Assembly (NCBI GenBank): GCA_013288125.1
Contig: JABDCN010000012.1
Coordinates: forward strand, 1 to 42,998
Direction: 5' to 3'
DNA length: 42,998 nucleotides
Origin: Gammaproteobacteria bacterium
GTDB taxonomy: Bacteria > Pseudomonadota > Gammaproteobacteria > DSM-16500
Shown here: positions 17,526 to 26,946 of the stretch, one piece after another
Layout: the number at the start of each line of letters is the position of its first letter
Position numbering within the stretch: position 1 is the stretch's first letter
Notes under the pieces: model-generated
Told to the model about the DNA's origin: nothing
What the model saw: only the letters and a program-made list of their open reading frames with translations
Databases searched by the model: none
Made by a program: the position numbers and the translations under genes

Positions 17526-18818
17526 TCAAGAATGACGAATAACAGTAATCTTAATAATCCGATGCCCGCGCATTTTATTAATCACTAACGTAAAATGATC
17601 AAACACAATCCGTTCGTCTTGATTAGGTAAACGACCTAGACGATTTAAAATTAATCCTGTTACTGTTTCTGCTTGATCAGGGCCTGTCTCAATTTCTTGA
17701 TCTAATGCTTTTTCTAATGAATAAATAGAACAATCACCTCGTATCGTTAAACTTCCATCTTCATTAACTTGCCAATCATCTTGTGTACGATGAAACTCAT
17801 CTTTAATACGCCCAATTAATACATGAAGTAAATTATCTAACGTCACAAATCCAAGAATGTCATGACTTCTATAAATTAAGGCAAAATGAGTCGTTCCTTC
17901 GCGAAATTTTCCCAGCAAATCAATGGCAAATGAACGATGAGATATTTTAATAATAGGACGAATCAAAGATTTTAAATGATTAATTTCACCTTGCTGATAT
18001 AAAGTTGCAAATAAATCTTTAACATGAATTAATCCTATTATTTCTTCCTGATCATAAACAGGATAACGACTATAGTGTGTTTCCGCGACTTTTTTTAATA
18101 TTTCATCCATTGGCTGATCAATATTAAGTGTCACCATTTCATCACTTGGACGCATCATTTCAATGACTTTCAAATCAGCAAATTCCAAAGTATGTTCTAA
18201 AATTTCTGTTTCATCTTTAGTTAATTCACCATGAAGATGGCTCGTATTTAATATCAATTTAATTTCATCAGTAGAATATAAATATTCTCCTTTATGTACT
18301 CCGCCTAATCCGGTTATTCGCAATAGAAATGCTGCACAGTTATTTAATAACCAAATAATGGGATACATCAACCAATAAAATCCATACAAAGGAATTGCTG
18401 TCCAAAGCGACACTTGTTCCGATTGACGAATCGCTAATGATTTTGGCATTAACTCACCAACGACAATGTGTAAAAAAGATAAAAAAGTAAATGCAACGAT
18501 AAACGAAATCACTGTTACTAATTGCGGCGTCATGAAAGAAAAAGATAAAAAAATCGGGGAGAGCAATCGCGCAAAAGCAGGCTCACCAATCCAACCTAAT
18601 CCGAGTGAAGCGAGTGTAATGCCAACTTGACAGGCCGATAAATACGCATCCAAATGTTGATGCACGTAAGCGAGAATATTTCCTCTCATCCCGTAGGATT
18701 CTTTAATGGCTGCCACACGTGTGTGACGCAATTTCACCATGCCAAATTCTGCCGCCACAAAAAAAGCGTTCATTAGAACAAGGAGTAAGGCGCCTAGAAC
18801 GAACAAGAAATTAGTCAT
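17526..18818 (-). CDS. CNNM/CorC-family membrane protein (DUF21 + CBS pair + CorC_HlyC)
   Basis: The 430-residue protein has an N-terminal DUF21 membrane domain of four hydrophobic segments (about 1-190, with NAFFVAAEFGMVKLR, ACQVGITLASLGLGWIGEPA and VGELMPKSLAIR). A CBS pair follows (about 205-325, with MMRPSDEMVTL and HYSRYPVYD), then a CorC_HlyC C-terminal domain. Family members act in magnesium or cobalt efflux and transport; the old name hemolysin is not a functional claim. The ATG at 18818 is preferred to a GTG three codons earlier. A perfect 46-bp inverted repeat lies just upstream, between this gene and the divergent polyamine operon. Confidence 0.88.
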   Translation of the reverse strand: MTNFLFVLGALLLVLMNAFFVAAEFGMVKLRHTRVAAIKESYGMRGNILAYVHQHLDAYLSACQVGITLASLGLGWIGEPAFARLLSPIFLSFSFMTPQLVTVISFIVAFTFLSFLHIVVGELMPKSLAIRQSEQVSLWTAIPLYGFYWLMYPIIWLLNNCAAFLLRITGLGGVHKGEYLYSTDEIKLILNTSHLHGELTKDETEILEHTLEFADLKVIEMMRPSDEMVTLNIDQPMDEILKKVAETHYSRYPVYDQEEIIGLIHVKDLFATLYQQGEINHLKSLIRPIIKISHRSFAIDLLGKFREGTTHFALIYRSHDILGFVTLDNLLHVLIGRIKDEFHRTQDDWQVNEDGSLTIRGDCSIYSLEKALDQEIETGPDQAETVTGLILNRLGRLPNQDERIVFDHFTLVINKMRGHRIIKITVIRHS

Positions 18819-18850
18819 TGTGATCACTCGTAAATGAAATAAACTTTTCG

Positions 18851-18949
18851 GTTGTTGGGCTTCGCCCTGCTTTCGCAGGCCTCAGCCCAACCTACAATCC
18901 GAGTGTAGGTTGGGCTGAGGCCTGCGAAAGCAGGGCGAAGCCCAACAAC
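18851..18949. repeat. Perfect 46-bp inverted repeat
   Basis: Arms at 18851-18896 and 18904-18949 are exact reverse complements with a seven-base loop, forming a very stable GC-rich cruciform or hairpin in AT-rich DNA. A further short copy, GCCCAACAACC, follows at 18956-18966. It lies between divergent genes, upstream of both, so it is not an ordinary terminator. The composition suggests an interspersed repeat or miniature mobile element. Confidence 0.85.
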
Positions 18950-18989
18950 GACAAAGCCCAACAACCATATTACCCGGTACAGATTTCTC

Positions 18990-19017
18990 TTGCAAAAATA
19001 CGTCATGTTTGCATAAT
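18990..19017 (+). promoter_or_regulatory. Putative promoter of the polyamine operon
   Basis: TTGCAA (18990-18995) and CATAAT (19012-19017) are separated by 16 bases, about 40 bases upstream of the first ATG. The spacing and position fit a sigma-70 promoter; there is no other support. Confidence 0.45.
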
Positions 19018-19055
19018 GAGCATCTTTAATCATCTTTTTACTGGAGACTCGCTTG

Positions 19056-20096
19056 ATGGGCAAAACCAAGACAGCATTACTGGCCGCTGAAGTCCAGCAC
19101 ATAGACATCAAAAAAACAGATTTTACCAGCCTCATTGATGGCATGCAGCATACTGCTTTTCAGGCGAGAAATTTAAGCCGTGCCGCCCACATTTATGAGC
19201 AAATGTTAAAAGATAAAGATTGCAGCATCATTTTATGTCTGGCCGGTTCGCTGATCAGCGCAGGGCTCAAAAAAGTTGTTTTGGATATGATAGATCACAA
19301 TATGGTAGATGCCATTGTTTCAACGGGTGCAAACATTGTAGACCAAGATTTTTTTGAAGGTTTAGGTTTCAAGCATTACCAAGGCTCGCCATTTTTAGAT
19401 GATGTCGAATTACAAGAAATGGCGATTGATCGCATTTATGACACCTTAATTGATGAAGACCAGTTACGCATTTGTGATGATACAGTTTGCCAAATTGCAA
19501 ATACCTTAACGCCCAAACCATATTCTTCTCGAGAATTCATTTATGAAATGGGAAAATACTTAGATAAACACGCTAAAAATAAAGATTCTATTGTCTTACA
19601 TGCCTATCAAAAAAATATTCCCATTTTCGTTCCTGCTTTCAGTGATTGCAGTGCTGGTTTTGGATTAGTGATGCATCAAGTTGCGCATCCAGAACGACAC
19701 GTCAGTATTGATTCAGTAAAAGATTTTCGCGAATTAACTCAACTTAAAATTGCCGCTAAAGATACAGGTTTATTAATGGTGGGCGGTGGCGTTCCGAAAA
19801 ATTTTGCGCAAGATATTGTCGTTGCAGCCGAATTATTAGGTAAAAATGCACCACTTCATAAATATGCCATTCAAATCACCGTTGCTGATGAACGCGATGG
19901 CGCATTATCAGGATCAACACTTCGTGAAGCCTGTTCTTGGGGTAAAGTATCAGTCGTCCATGAACAAATGGTTTTTTGCGAAGCCACCTTAGCACTTCCT
20001 TTAATCGTAGGTTATGCCTATCACAAAAATGCTTGGCGTGACAGAAAAGCACGGGGCTATCATCATTTATTTGAAACTCAACACGTCACGGCTTAA
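19056..20096 (+). CDS. Deoxyhypusine-synthase-like polyamine enzyme
   Basis: The 346-residue protein has deoxyhypusine synthase fold signatures: CLAGSLISAGLKKVVLDMI, VSTGANIVDQDFFEGLG, VPAFSDCSAGFG, GGGVPKNF, and the active-site EACSWGKVSV with the catalytic Lys at 297. Family enzymes are NAD-dependent and transfer an aminobutyl group. In eukaryotes the acceptor is eIF5A; bacterial members act on small amines (homospermidine-synthase-like) or are uncharacterised. The ATG at 19056 is preferred to a preceding TTG because GGAGA lies eight bases upstream. It is first in an operon with speA (11-base gap), which points to a metabolic polyamine role rather than protein modification. Confidence 0.85.
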   Translation: MGKTKTALLAAEVQHIDIKKTDFTSLIDGMQHTAFQARNLSRAAHIYEQMLKDKDCSIILCLAGSLISAGLKKVVLDMIDHNMVDAIVSTGANIVDQDFFEGLGFKHYQGSPFLDDVELQEMAIDRIYDTLIDEDQLRICDDTVCQIANTLTPKPYSSREFIYEMGKYLDKHAKNKDSIVLHAYQKNIPIFVPAFSDCSAGFGLVMHQVAHPERHVSIDSVKDFRELTQLKIAAKDTGLLMVGGGVPKNFAQDIVVAAELLGKNAPLHKYAIQITVADERDGALSGSTLREACSWGKVSVVHEQMVFCEATLALPLIVGYAYHKNAWRDRKARGYHHLFETQHVTA

Positions 20097-20107
20097 GAGG
20101 TCGCACC

Positions 20108-22000
20108 ATGGCAGAATGGTCTATTCAGCAAGCGCGTGAAATGTATCACATTGCGCATTGGGGCGATGGTTTTTTTGATATCAGTGATCAGGGAACTGTA
20201 CGTGTATACCCTAAAGGTAGTGTTGATCAACAAACCCATATTGATTTACATGAATTAACGAAAGCCATGGTGCAATCGGGATTAAGTTTTCCGGTTTTAT
20301 TACGATTCACCGATATCTTGCACAGACGCATTCAAGCCTTGAATGAATCTTTTGCAAACGCCATTAAAAGCCACGATTATAAAGGCGGATATATCAGCGC
20401 TTATCCCATCAAAGTTAATCAACAACGCCGCGTTGTCGAAGCGATTTTAGAAAATGGCAAAGTACCTGCCGGCATTGAAACAGGCAGTAAACCAGAATTA
20501 CTCGCCGCATTAGGGATGAATAGCGTTAAAATGCCGCTCATTATTTGCAATGGATATAAAGACCGCGAATATATTCGTCTTGCTTTAATTGGACAACGTT
20601 TAGGTCATCAAGTCTTTATCATCTTAGAAAAATTTTCTGAATTGAAATTAGTATTAGAAGAAGCAAAAAAATTAAAAGTAGAAGCTTGTCTTGGTGTACG
20701 CGTACGACTCACTTCCGTTGGCGCAGGCAAATGGCGAGACTCTGGTGGTGATAAATCTAAATTTGGATTTTCTGCACCACAATTATTGCAAGTCGTCGAA
20801 ACACTTCGCGAACACAATTGTTTACACTGGTTGAGAGTGCTGCATTTCTTTATGGGATCACAAGTTGCCAATATTGCAGATATTCAACGCGGCACACATG
20901 AAGGCGTTCGTTATTATGAAGCATTGCGAACATTAGGTGCGCCAATTGACACCATTGATGTTGGCGGCGGATTAGGCATTGATTATGAAGGAACAAGATC
21001 ACGCAGTTCTTGTTCAATGAATTACAGCATACAAGAATATGCAAATAATATTGTTTACACAATTTCTGATTTATGCGATCAACATCATTTGCCTCATCCT
21101 AAAATTGTGACCGAATCAGGACGTGCGATTACAGCACATCATGCATTATTAATCACAGATATTATTGCAGTTGAACCGGCATGTGAAGTTGACGATCTTC
21201 ATTCACCAGAAGAAGATCAACCTTCTATTTTGCATGAATTATGGTTGAGTCATGTGAATCTTTCAGAAAGTACGGCACGTGAAGGTTATCATGATGCATG
21301 CCATTGGATGTCTGAAGTTAATACTATGTATATTCATGGATTAGTGGGGTTAAAAGAACGTGCTTATGCAGAACAAGTTTATTATGCCACTTGCATTAAA
21401 CTTCGCACTTTATTAAAACCAACCATACGTGCACATCGTGAAATTCTTGATGAATTAAATGAAAAATTAGCGCATAAATTAGTTTGCAATTTTTCTTTAT
21501 TTCAATCTTTACCAGATGCGTGGGCAATCAATCAAGTGTTCCCTATTATTCCTCTATCTGGTCTTGAACAATTTCCTTCATTGCGCGGTGTGTTACACGA
21601 TTTAACTTGTGATTCTGATGGCAGAATCGATACGTATGTCAATAATTATGGTTTAGAAAGTACATTGCCACTCGCACCTTATCATTCAGATAATCCCTAT
21701 TTAATCGGTATTTTTCTTGTTGGTGCTTATCAAGAAATTTTAGGCGATTTACATAATTTATTTGGTGATACACATTCTGTTGAAGTTTCCATACAAGATG
21801 ATGGCAGCTACAAACTTTCAAATTCGACCGATGGTGATACAGTTGAAAAAACATTACGTCATGTTAATTTTAATAGCGATGAATTATTACAATCTTATCA
21901 ACGTCAACTTCAATCCAGTGCATTACCTTCTGAAGAACAAGAAATTTTTTTAAGGGATTTAACACAAGGATTGATGGGGTATACTTATTTTGAAGAATAA
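20108..22000 (+). CDS. speA: Biosynthetic arginine decarboxylase
   Basis: This 630-residue PLP enzyme is close to the E. coli SpeA length (658). The PLP lysine lies in SAYPIKVNQQRRVVEAI (K102). Phosphate-binding glycines appear in IDVGGGLGIDYEGTRS, and WRDSGGDKSKFGFS is typical of the family. It converts arginine to agmatine and CO2. AAGAGG lies seven bases before the ATG, immediately after the stop of the upstream gene. Its own stop lies within the start of the downstream ureohydrolase gene, so the three genes form a tight operon. Confidence 0.95.
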   Translation: MAEWSIQQAREMYHIAHWGDGFFDISDQGTVRVYPKGSVDQQTHIDLHELTKAMVQSGLSFPVLLRFTDILHRRIQALNESFANAIKSHDYKGGYISAYPIKVNQQRRVVEAILENGKVPAGIETGSKPELLAALGMNSVKMPLIICNGYKDREYIRLALIGQRLGHQVFIILEKFSELKLVLEEAKKLKVEACLGVRVRLTSVGAGKWRDSGGDKSKFGFSAPQLLQVVETLREHNCLHWLRVLHFFMGSQVANIADIQRGTHEGVRYYEALRTLGAPIDTIDVGGGLGIDYEGTRSRSSCSMNYSIQEYANNIVYTISDLCDQHHLPHPKIVTESGRAITAHHALLITDIIAVEPACEVDDLHSPEEDQPSILHELWLSHVNLSESTAREGYHDACHWMSEVNTMYIHGLVGLKERAYAEQVYYATCIKLRTLLKPTIRAHREILDELNEKLAHKLVCNFSLFQSLPDAWAINQVFPIIPLSGLEQFPSLRGVLHDLTCDSDGRIDTYVNNYGLESTLPLAPYHSDNPYLIGIFLVGAYQEILGDLHNLFGDTHSVEVSIQDDGSYKLSNSTDGDTVEKTLRHVNFNSDELLQSYQRQLQSSALPSEEQEIFLRDLTQGLMGYTYFEE

Positions 22001-23048
22001 TATATTTGATTCAGAAACAGCCACCTTTGATCCTAATGCAGCAGCCGCTGCTGATTCAGGTATTTTTGGTCTTCCCTTTAATACAAATCAAGCAGCCTTA
22101 GTTTTAATTCCTGTGCCATGGGAAGCAACTACTTCTTATGGCGGTGGAACATCGCTAGGCCCCGAAGCCATTTTACAAGCCAGTAAACAAGTTGATTTAT
22201 TTGATATTGATCATGGCAATTTTTTCATGTCAGGTATTGCGATGGAAACAATTTCAGATGAATTAATCGAATGGAATCGCGAAGCACGAGAAGCAGCAAA
22301 ATTAATTATTGATGCAGATGATGAGTTACCTGATCTCGTTTTACAACAAGCAAAAGATAAAGTTAATTTTTATAGTAAAAAAATAAATGATTATGTTTAT
22401 ACACAAACAAAACATTTTCTTGATCAAGGAAAACAAGTTGGCATCGTAGGCGGCGATCATTCTGTGCCATTTGGCGCGATTCAAGCTTTTTTAGAAAAAT
22501 ATCCTGATATGGGTATTTTACATATTGATGCGCATGCTGATTTACGCAATGCTTATGAAGGCTTTGATTTTTCGCATGCTTCTATTATGTATAATGTTAT
22601 GACAAAAACAAATTTATCTCAATTAGTTCAAGTTGGTATTCGTGATTTTTGTGAAGAAGAATTTAATTTTATTCAAACCCATTCAAATAAAATTCACACT
22701 TTTTTTGATGCTGATCTTGCTTCGCAAAAAATGCAAGGAAAAAATTGGTCTTTAATTTGTGATGATATTGTTGCGGCTTTACCAAAAGAAGTTTACGTTT
22801 CATTTGATATCGATGGATTAGATCCAAAATACTGTCCACATACAGGTACACCCGTTCCTGGCGGTTTAGAATTTCAAGAAGTTTTATTTTTATTAAAAAA
22901 AGTTGCTGCTTCAGGACGAAGTATTATTGGTTTTGATCTCAATGAAGTTTCGCCGGGGGAAGAAGGTGTTGAGGTGAATGGCGAATGGGATGCTAATGTG
23001 GGTGCGAGGTTGCTTTATAAGTTGTGCGGTTGGACATTAAAATCATAA
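21990..23048 (+). CDS. speB: Agmatinase/arginase-family ureohydrolase
   Basis: This 352-residue ureohydrolase has all the binuclear manganese motifs: GGDHS (154-158), HIDAHADLR (178-186) and SFDIDGLDP (271-279), plus GFDLNEVSPGEEG near the end. With speA upstream, the likely reaction is agmatine to putrescine and urea. Aminopropyl-agmatine ureohydrolase is an alternative, because no separate spermidine synthase is seen here. It is longer than E. coli SpeB (306), with an added acidic helical segment at about 90-135. The start is a TTG at 21990 overlapping the speA stop by 11 bases; GGGG lies about ten bases upstream. Confidence 0.88.
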   Translation: MKNNIFDSETATFDPNAAAAADSGIFGLPFNTNQAALVLIPVPWEATTSYGGGTSLGPEAILQASKQVDLFDIDHGNFFMSGIAMETISDELIEWNREAREAAKLIIDADDELPDLVLQQAKDKVNFYSKKINDYVYTQTKHFLDQGKQVGIVGGDHSVPFGAIQAFLEKYPDMGILHIDAHADLRNAYEGFDFSHASIMYNVMTKTNLSQLVQVGIRDFCEEEFNFIQTHSNKIHTFFDADLASQKMQGKNWSLICDDIVAALPKEVYVSFDIDGLDPKYCPHTGTPVPGGLEFQEVLFLLKKVAASGRSIIGFDLNEVSPGEEGVEVNGEWDANVGARLLYKLCGWTLKS

Positions 23049-23179
23049 TTAAATATTTTTAAATAACTCATTGATTGATAAAAGAATTAAGTAATTCGCC
23101 CTCTTTCTCTTAAGACTATTTTAATAATATTTTGTTATTCTTATTTTTAAATTTTTATTACACAAATGAGAAAAACGCT

Positions 23180-23611
23180 ATGTTTAGATTATTTCAGCAG
23201 CGACAAGAACCGAAATTTTTATTTACAATAGGATATGCAGTCGGAATGCTCTATGCTTTTTCTAACATATTAAACGAACTGGTAAATCATAACAATTTCC
23301 AATTCGGGATGAGAATACCCGAACAACTAGATATGGTGTATCGAGAAGAATTTGATAATTTAATTGCACTCGCCTTTATCAACCCTAATAATTTTAATTT
23401 TACTGACCTATCCTTATATAACCTAATTGAAAGTGGCATAATTTCTTCGGCAGGTTTTATGTGTGGAAATAACATTGTAACTGCGTATCCTTTTATCACT
23501 TTGACTAACCTTATCCTGGCAATACCAGATGAAATCGGCGGGTCTCTCATTCAAAATTCTATCGCATCTGTGGGAGATGCAGTAGACGCTGTAATAAGAA
23601 GATTCGGATAA
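23180..23611 (+). CDS. Hypothetical protein
   Basis: This 143-residue protein is not recognised. I chose the ATG at 23180 over an earlier codon at 23132 because the upstream extension is low-complexity Phe/Tyr/Asn and GAG lies about ten bases before this ATG. The sequence has moderately hydrophobic patches (FLFTIGYAVGMLYAFSNIL and YPFITLTNLILAIP) but no clear signal peptide, and an amphipathic, glycine-containing C-terminus (SIASVGDAVDAVIRRFG). It ends ten bases before the convergent acylase gene. No function is proposed. Confidence 0.55.
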   Translation: MFRLFQQRQEPKFLFTIGYAVGMLYAFSNILNELVNHNNFQFGMRIPEQLDMVYREEFDNLIALAFINPNNFNFTDLSLYNLIESGIISSAGFMCGNNIVTAYPFITLTNLILAIPDEIGGSLIQNSIASVGDAVDAVIRRFG

Positions 23612-23621
23612 ATTATAATTT

Positions 23622-25910
23622 TTAACTTGACTGCAATATCAAACAATTTTTTTGTCCGTACACACAAGCAGCAGTTGATTGAATCATAATATATTTACCA
23701 TCACGCCATTTATTCAATAAATCTGTATAATGATGTGAAAATGGATTACCAGATTGTCCCATGGGAATAATATAAAGACTCTGATCGAAGTTACTTAAAT
23801 CAATAATTTGTCTGTAGGTCGCGCCTTTTGTTTGCTTAAAACTGTCCGGATCATATCCTCCTACATTCACTGTATAGTTTCCCCCTGAACTTTTAATTGA
23901 TCTATTCCAAATTGATTTAATCAAGGTAATTTTACCAAAGCCATTTGCAACAAACTCAGCTTGATGAAGTTTACCCCACTGCCAATTTGACAGATTGTTT
24001 CCTTGTTCTTTTATTAATGTTTCCATGGCAAGCGCTAAGCTTATTTGCAATGCCTTTGGCGAAATATTATTTTGCAATTCATGCAGTAAATAAAGCGGCT
24101 CTATTGTTTTACCTTGTTGTCGTAATATTTTTGGCACATCATCTGTAAATATACTAATCCAATAAGAAAAAATAGTTGGTGCAGCACTATTCATTACCAT
24201 ATCACCAGACCATTTTTGTAAAATATTGATAGCAAGTTGACTATTTTTATCTAAAGGCTTCACTTTAAGAAGATAAGGTTTGAGTTGTAACCAAAAATTA
24301 CTTTTAACATCCGCTTGAATGGCAGCGATATCATTCATAGATAATTTAGGTTTTTGTTGAATGAGTTGTATGATGCGATCAACGCGATAAGGTGTGATCG
24401 GCCAACGCGCATTAATTGATAAAGAATAATCATCACTTGTTACTTTATTATTTGCTGTTGCAATATATCCTATCGCTGGATTATAAACATGAGGTAAGCG
24501 TTCAAATGGAATATATCCTTTCCATTGATATTGTTGCTGAGTTGGCACAGGTGTTAAACTTTTCCAACCACGTATAGGTAGTAAACCTGGATAATAATAA
24601 CCAATGTTACCATTTGTATCTGCATACATAAAATTTTGTGTTGGTGTAATAAAATCTTTTAATGCTGTTGTAAATTCTTGCCAATTTTTTGCATAATTAA
24701 TTTTAATAAAGCTTTGCACAGTTGTATCGCCAGGGAAAAGTGCAGGCCATTTAAGTGCTATTTGATTTGGCATCTTATCTTTAAGCAAATGAAAACCAGG
24801 TGTGACTTGATTAATGATAGGACCATATTTACTTTCATATACGCGTAAATTAATACTAGCATTACCTCTTACCTTGATTAATTCATTGTGATAAGTCACC
24901 GTATCATTTTTATTGAGAATATAAAGTTCTGCTGCGTCGTTGTATCCACTCGTTACACCCCAAGCAATGTTATCATTATGTCCAATCGCAATGGCAGGTA
25001 AACCTGGGATAGAAGCACCCGTTACATGAAAAGAAGGTGTTCGAATTTCAACAAGATACCAAAGATTAGGCGCGGTTAATGATAAGTGTACATCATTGGC
25101 TAAATAAGGTTTTCCACTTATTGTTTTTGAACCAGCGACAACCCACCCATTCGATCCTAATGCAACGCTTGATGATAAATTTAATTGATCACGCAATTTG
25201 TCGTCTGCTGAAGCCATCTTAATTAAAGGTTTTTGTTTAAATGGAAGCGAATTTTTTTGATTTGCTAAAATAAGTGGTGCATTGCTTGGATAATCAGGAA
25301 AATATTTTTCAATCGCATGATTGCCAAAATTTAATTGAGCAAGCGCATAAGTAATTTTGTCATCCCAACTATGATTTTGCAAATTCCAACACATCATTTT
25401 TTGCCAAGCAATACTATCAATCACTGTCCATGGTTGTGGTTTATAATGTAGTAATTGTACTTCGATCGAAAAATTACCCTGCTTAATATAAGCATTCACC
25501 CCTTTGGTATAACTTTTAATGAATGCTTTTGTACGATCATCAAAGGCTGGCCAAGCTAATTCTGCCGCATGATAGAATCCGTAAGTCCGCAAATATTTAT
25601 CTATTTTTATTGTTTTCTTACCAAATAATTCACTTAACGTACCTGAAGCAACTCTACGCTGAAATTCCATTTGCCAAAATCGATCTTGAGCATGCACATA
25701 ACCCAATGCAAAAAACGCATCTTCATCATGATTAGCATTGATATGTGGAATACCATTTTTATCACGGTAAATGCTGACACTTCCCTGTAGATCAGAAAAA
25801 AATAATCTTCCTTTAGTCGTTATTGTTGATCTATAGGTTATATATCCTGCAATAGATATTATAATAATAAAAAACATGAAAATGAGTTTACGCACTACGC
25901 TGCCTGCCAT
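23622..25910 (-). CDS. Penicillin/AHL-acylase-family N-terminal-nucleophile hydrolase
   Basis: The 762-residue precursor has an N-terminal signal or anchor (about 9-26). The alpha-chain includes GYVHAQDRFWQMEFQRR (70-86). The self-cleavage site is VALGSNGWVV, placing the nucleophile Ser at 253. The beta-chain shows GKPYLANDVHLSLTAPNLWY and the oxyanion-type ATANNKV. Family enzymes are periplasmic heterodimers that hydrolyse N-acyl amides: penicillins, acyl-homoserine lactones or lipopeptide acyl chains. Its start overlaps the capA-like stop by 23 bases. As last gene of an operon with a possible N-acyl synthase, it may mature or destroy that product; this is inference. Confidence 0.9.
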   Translation of the reverse strand: MAGSVVRKLIFMFFIIIISIAGYITYRSTITTKGRLFFSDLQGSVSIYRDKNGIPHINANHDEDAFFALGYVHAQDRFWQMEFQRRVASGTLSELFGKKTIKIDKYLRTYGFYHAAELAWPAFDDRTKAFIKSYTKGVNAYIKQGNFSIEVQLLHYKPQPWTVIDSIAWQKMMCWNLQNHSWDDKITYALAQLNFGNHAIEKYFPDYPSNAPLILANQKNSLPFKQKPLIKMASADDKLRDQLNLSSSVALGSNGWVVAGSKTISGKPYLANDVHLSLTAPNLWYLVEIRTPSFHVTGASIPGLPAIAIGHNDNIAWGVTSGYNDAAELYILNKNDTVTYHNELIKVRGNASINLRVYESKYGPIINQVTPGFHLLKDKMPNQIALKWPALFPGDTTVQSFIKINYAKNWQEFTTALKDFITPTQNFMYADTNGNIGYYYPGLLPIRGWKSLTPVPTQQQYQWKGYIPFERLPHVYNPAIGYIATANNKVTSDDYSLSINARWPITPYRVDRIIQLIQQKPKLSMNDIAAIQADVKSNFWLQLKPYLLKVKPLDKNSQLAINILQKWSGDMVMNSAAPTIFSYWISIFTDDVPKILRQQGKTIEPLYLLHELQNNISPKALQISLALAMETLIKEQGNNLSNWQWGKLHQAEFVANGFGKITLIKSIWNRSIKSSGGNYTVNVGGYDPDSFKQTKGATYRQIIDLSNFDQSLYIIPMGQSGNPFSHHYTDLLNKWRDGKYIMIQSTAACVYGQKNCLILQSS

Positions 25911-26946
25911 ATAAACGATTCATCAATTTGAGTAATTTTACCTTATCTTTTTCATTTACCATATGTAATGGAATAATATGATATTGATTAGCTATTTTAT
26001 GTTGATAAAAATAATGTATTTTATAAGAATGTAAAGGATTATTTCCCTCTTTGCTAAGATTAACTTCTAATATCGGAATTAATTTTACCGTTGCTGCAGC
26101 AGCAAAGCCACAAAAATTTCCTAAATTATAAGCACATACTCCCTCTTCGAACCACTCTATTGATTGAAGTGTATGCGTATGGGCCCCAATAATAAAATCT
26201 ATCCCTTTATCATTGATTAAATTTCTTGCTAATGAACGTGTTTTTTGACAAGGAAAATGTTGAAATTCATATTCCCAATGCGGCAATCCGAATAAATAAT
26301 TCAACTGATAAGTATTTTTAATTTGACGCCAATCATGCGCAAGAATATGTTTCTGCCGATTAACGCCTTCATCATTCTCAAAGATGGGCCGATTAAGCCA
26401 TTCAGTCCATGCAATAAAACCAATACGCATACCATTTGTTTCAATCACATTCATCGGTAAATTATTTTCTTTATATCTCCCTAATGCCGTAATTTTCATA
26501 TCAGCTAAAATATCGTACGTTTGATCATAAGCAAAATATCCTTTATCACCGATGTGATTATTTGCTGTTGAAAGAATCCACTTGCTTGCATCTAAACCTG
26601 TTTGATAAATAATATCTTCTAAAAATCGTCTTGGCATATGAAATGAAAATCCATATTTAATATTTTTATCTGGATAATGATTGCCAAGCGGCGCTTCGCA
26701 ATTTCCAATAAAAAAATCAGCTGATTTTATTAGTGCACATAATGTTGGATGCAACACAGGAGGGATATCTTGATGCTGCACCATGATATCGCCGCAAAAC
26801 ATCAAACGTAAATGCGTGCTTTTATCTTTATAAAATAAATGGCTATCAGGTGCTATAGGCATGCCTGTATGATTACGATGAGATGGAAAACGATAATAAT
26901 ACGGCCAGCGCAATGTGTAATGCCACGGATAAGGTGAAAACATCAT
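25888..26946 (-). CDS. CapA/PgsA-like metallophosphoesterase-fold protein
   Basis: The 352-residue protein matches the CapA family (bacterial capsule / poly-gamma-glutamate protein): MFCGDIMVQ, FFIGNCEAPLG, STANNHIGDKG, FIAWTEW and IIGAHTHTLQ, then AYNLGNFCGF. These supply the metal ligands of a calcineurin-like fold. Poly-gamma-glutamate synthesis is doubtful because no CapB/CapC genes are present. No signal peptide is seen. I chose the ATG at 26946: it forms ATGA with the stop of the preceding gene, and AGGA lies nine bases upstream. A longer start at 26964 is possible. Confidence 0.82.
   Translation of the reverse strand: MMFSPYPWHYTLRWPYYYRFPSHRNHTGMPIAPDSHLFYKDKSTHLRLMFCGDIMVQHQDIPPVLHPTLCALIKSADFFIGNCEAPLGNHYPDKNIKYGFSFHMPRRFLEDIIYQTGLDASKWILSTANNHIGDKGYFAYDQTYDILADMKITALGRYKENNLPMNVIETNGMRIGFIAWTEWLNRPIFENDEGVNRQKHILAHDWRQIKNTYQLNYLFGLPHWEYEFQHFPCQKTRSLARNLINDKGIDFIIGAHTHTLQSIEWFEEGVCAYNLGNFCGFAAAATVKLIPILEVNLSKEGNNPLHSYKIHYFYQHKIANQYHIIPLHMVNEKDKVKLLKLMNRLYGRQRSA

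Noticed and set aside
18824-19144. 106-codon minus-strand frame
   Set aside because: It runs through the 46-bp inverted repeat and antisense to the start of the deoxyhypusine-synthase-like gene, with no ribosome site or family resemblance.
25888-26946. Poly-gamma-glutamate capsule synthesis locus
   Set aside because: Only the CapA-like gene is present; no CapB ligase or CapC membrane gene is nearby, so the name alone does not support a capsule.
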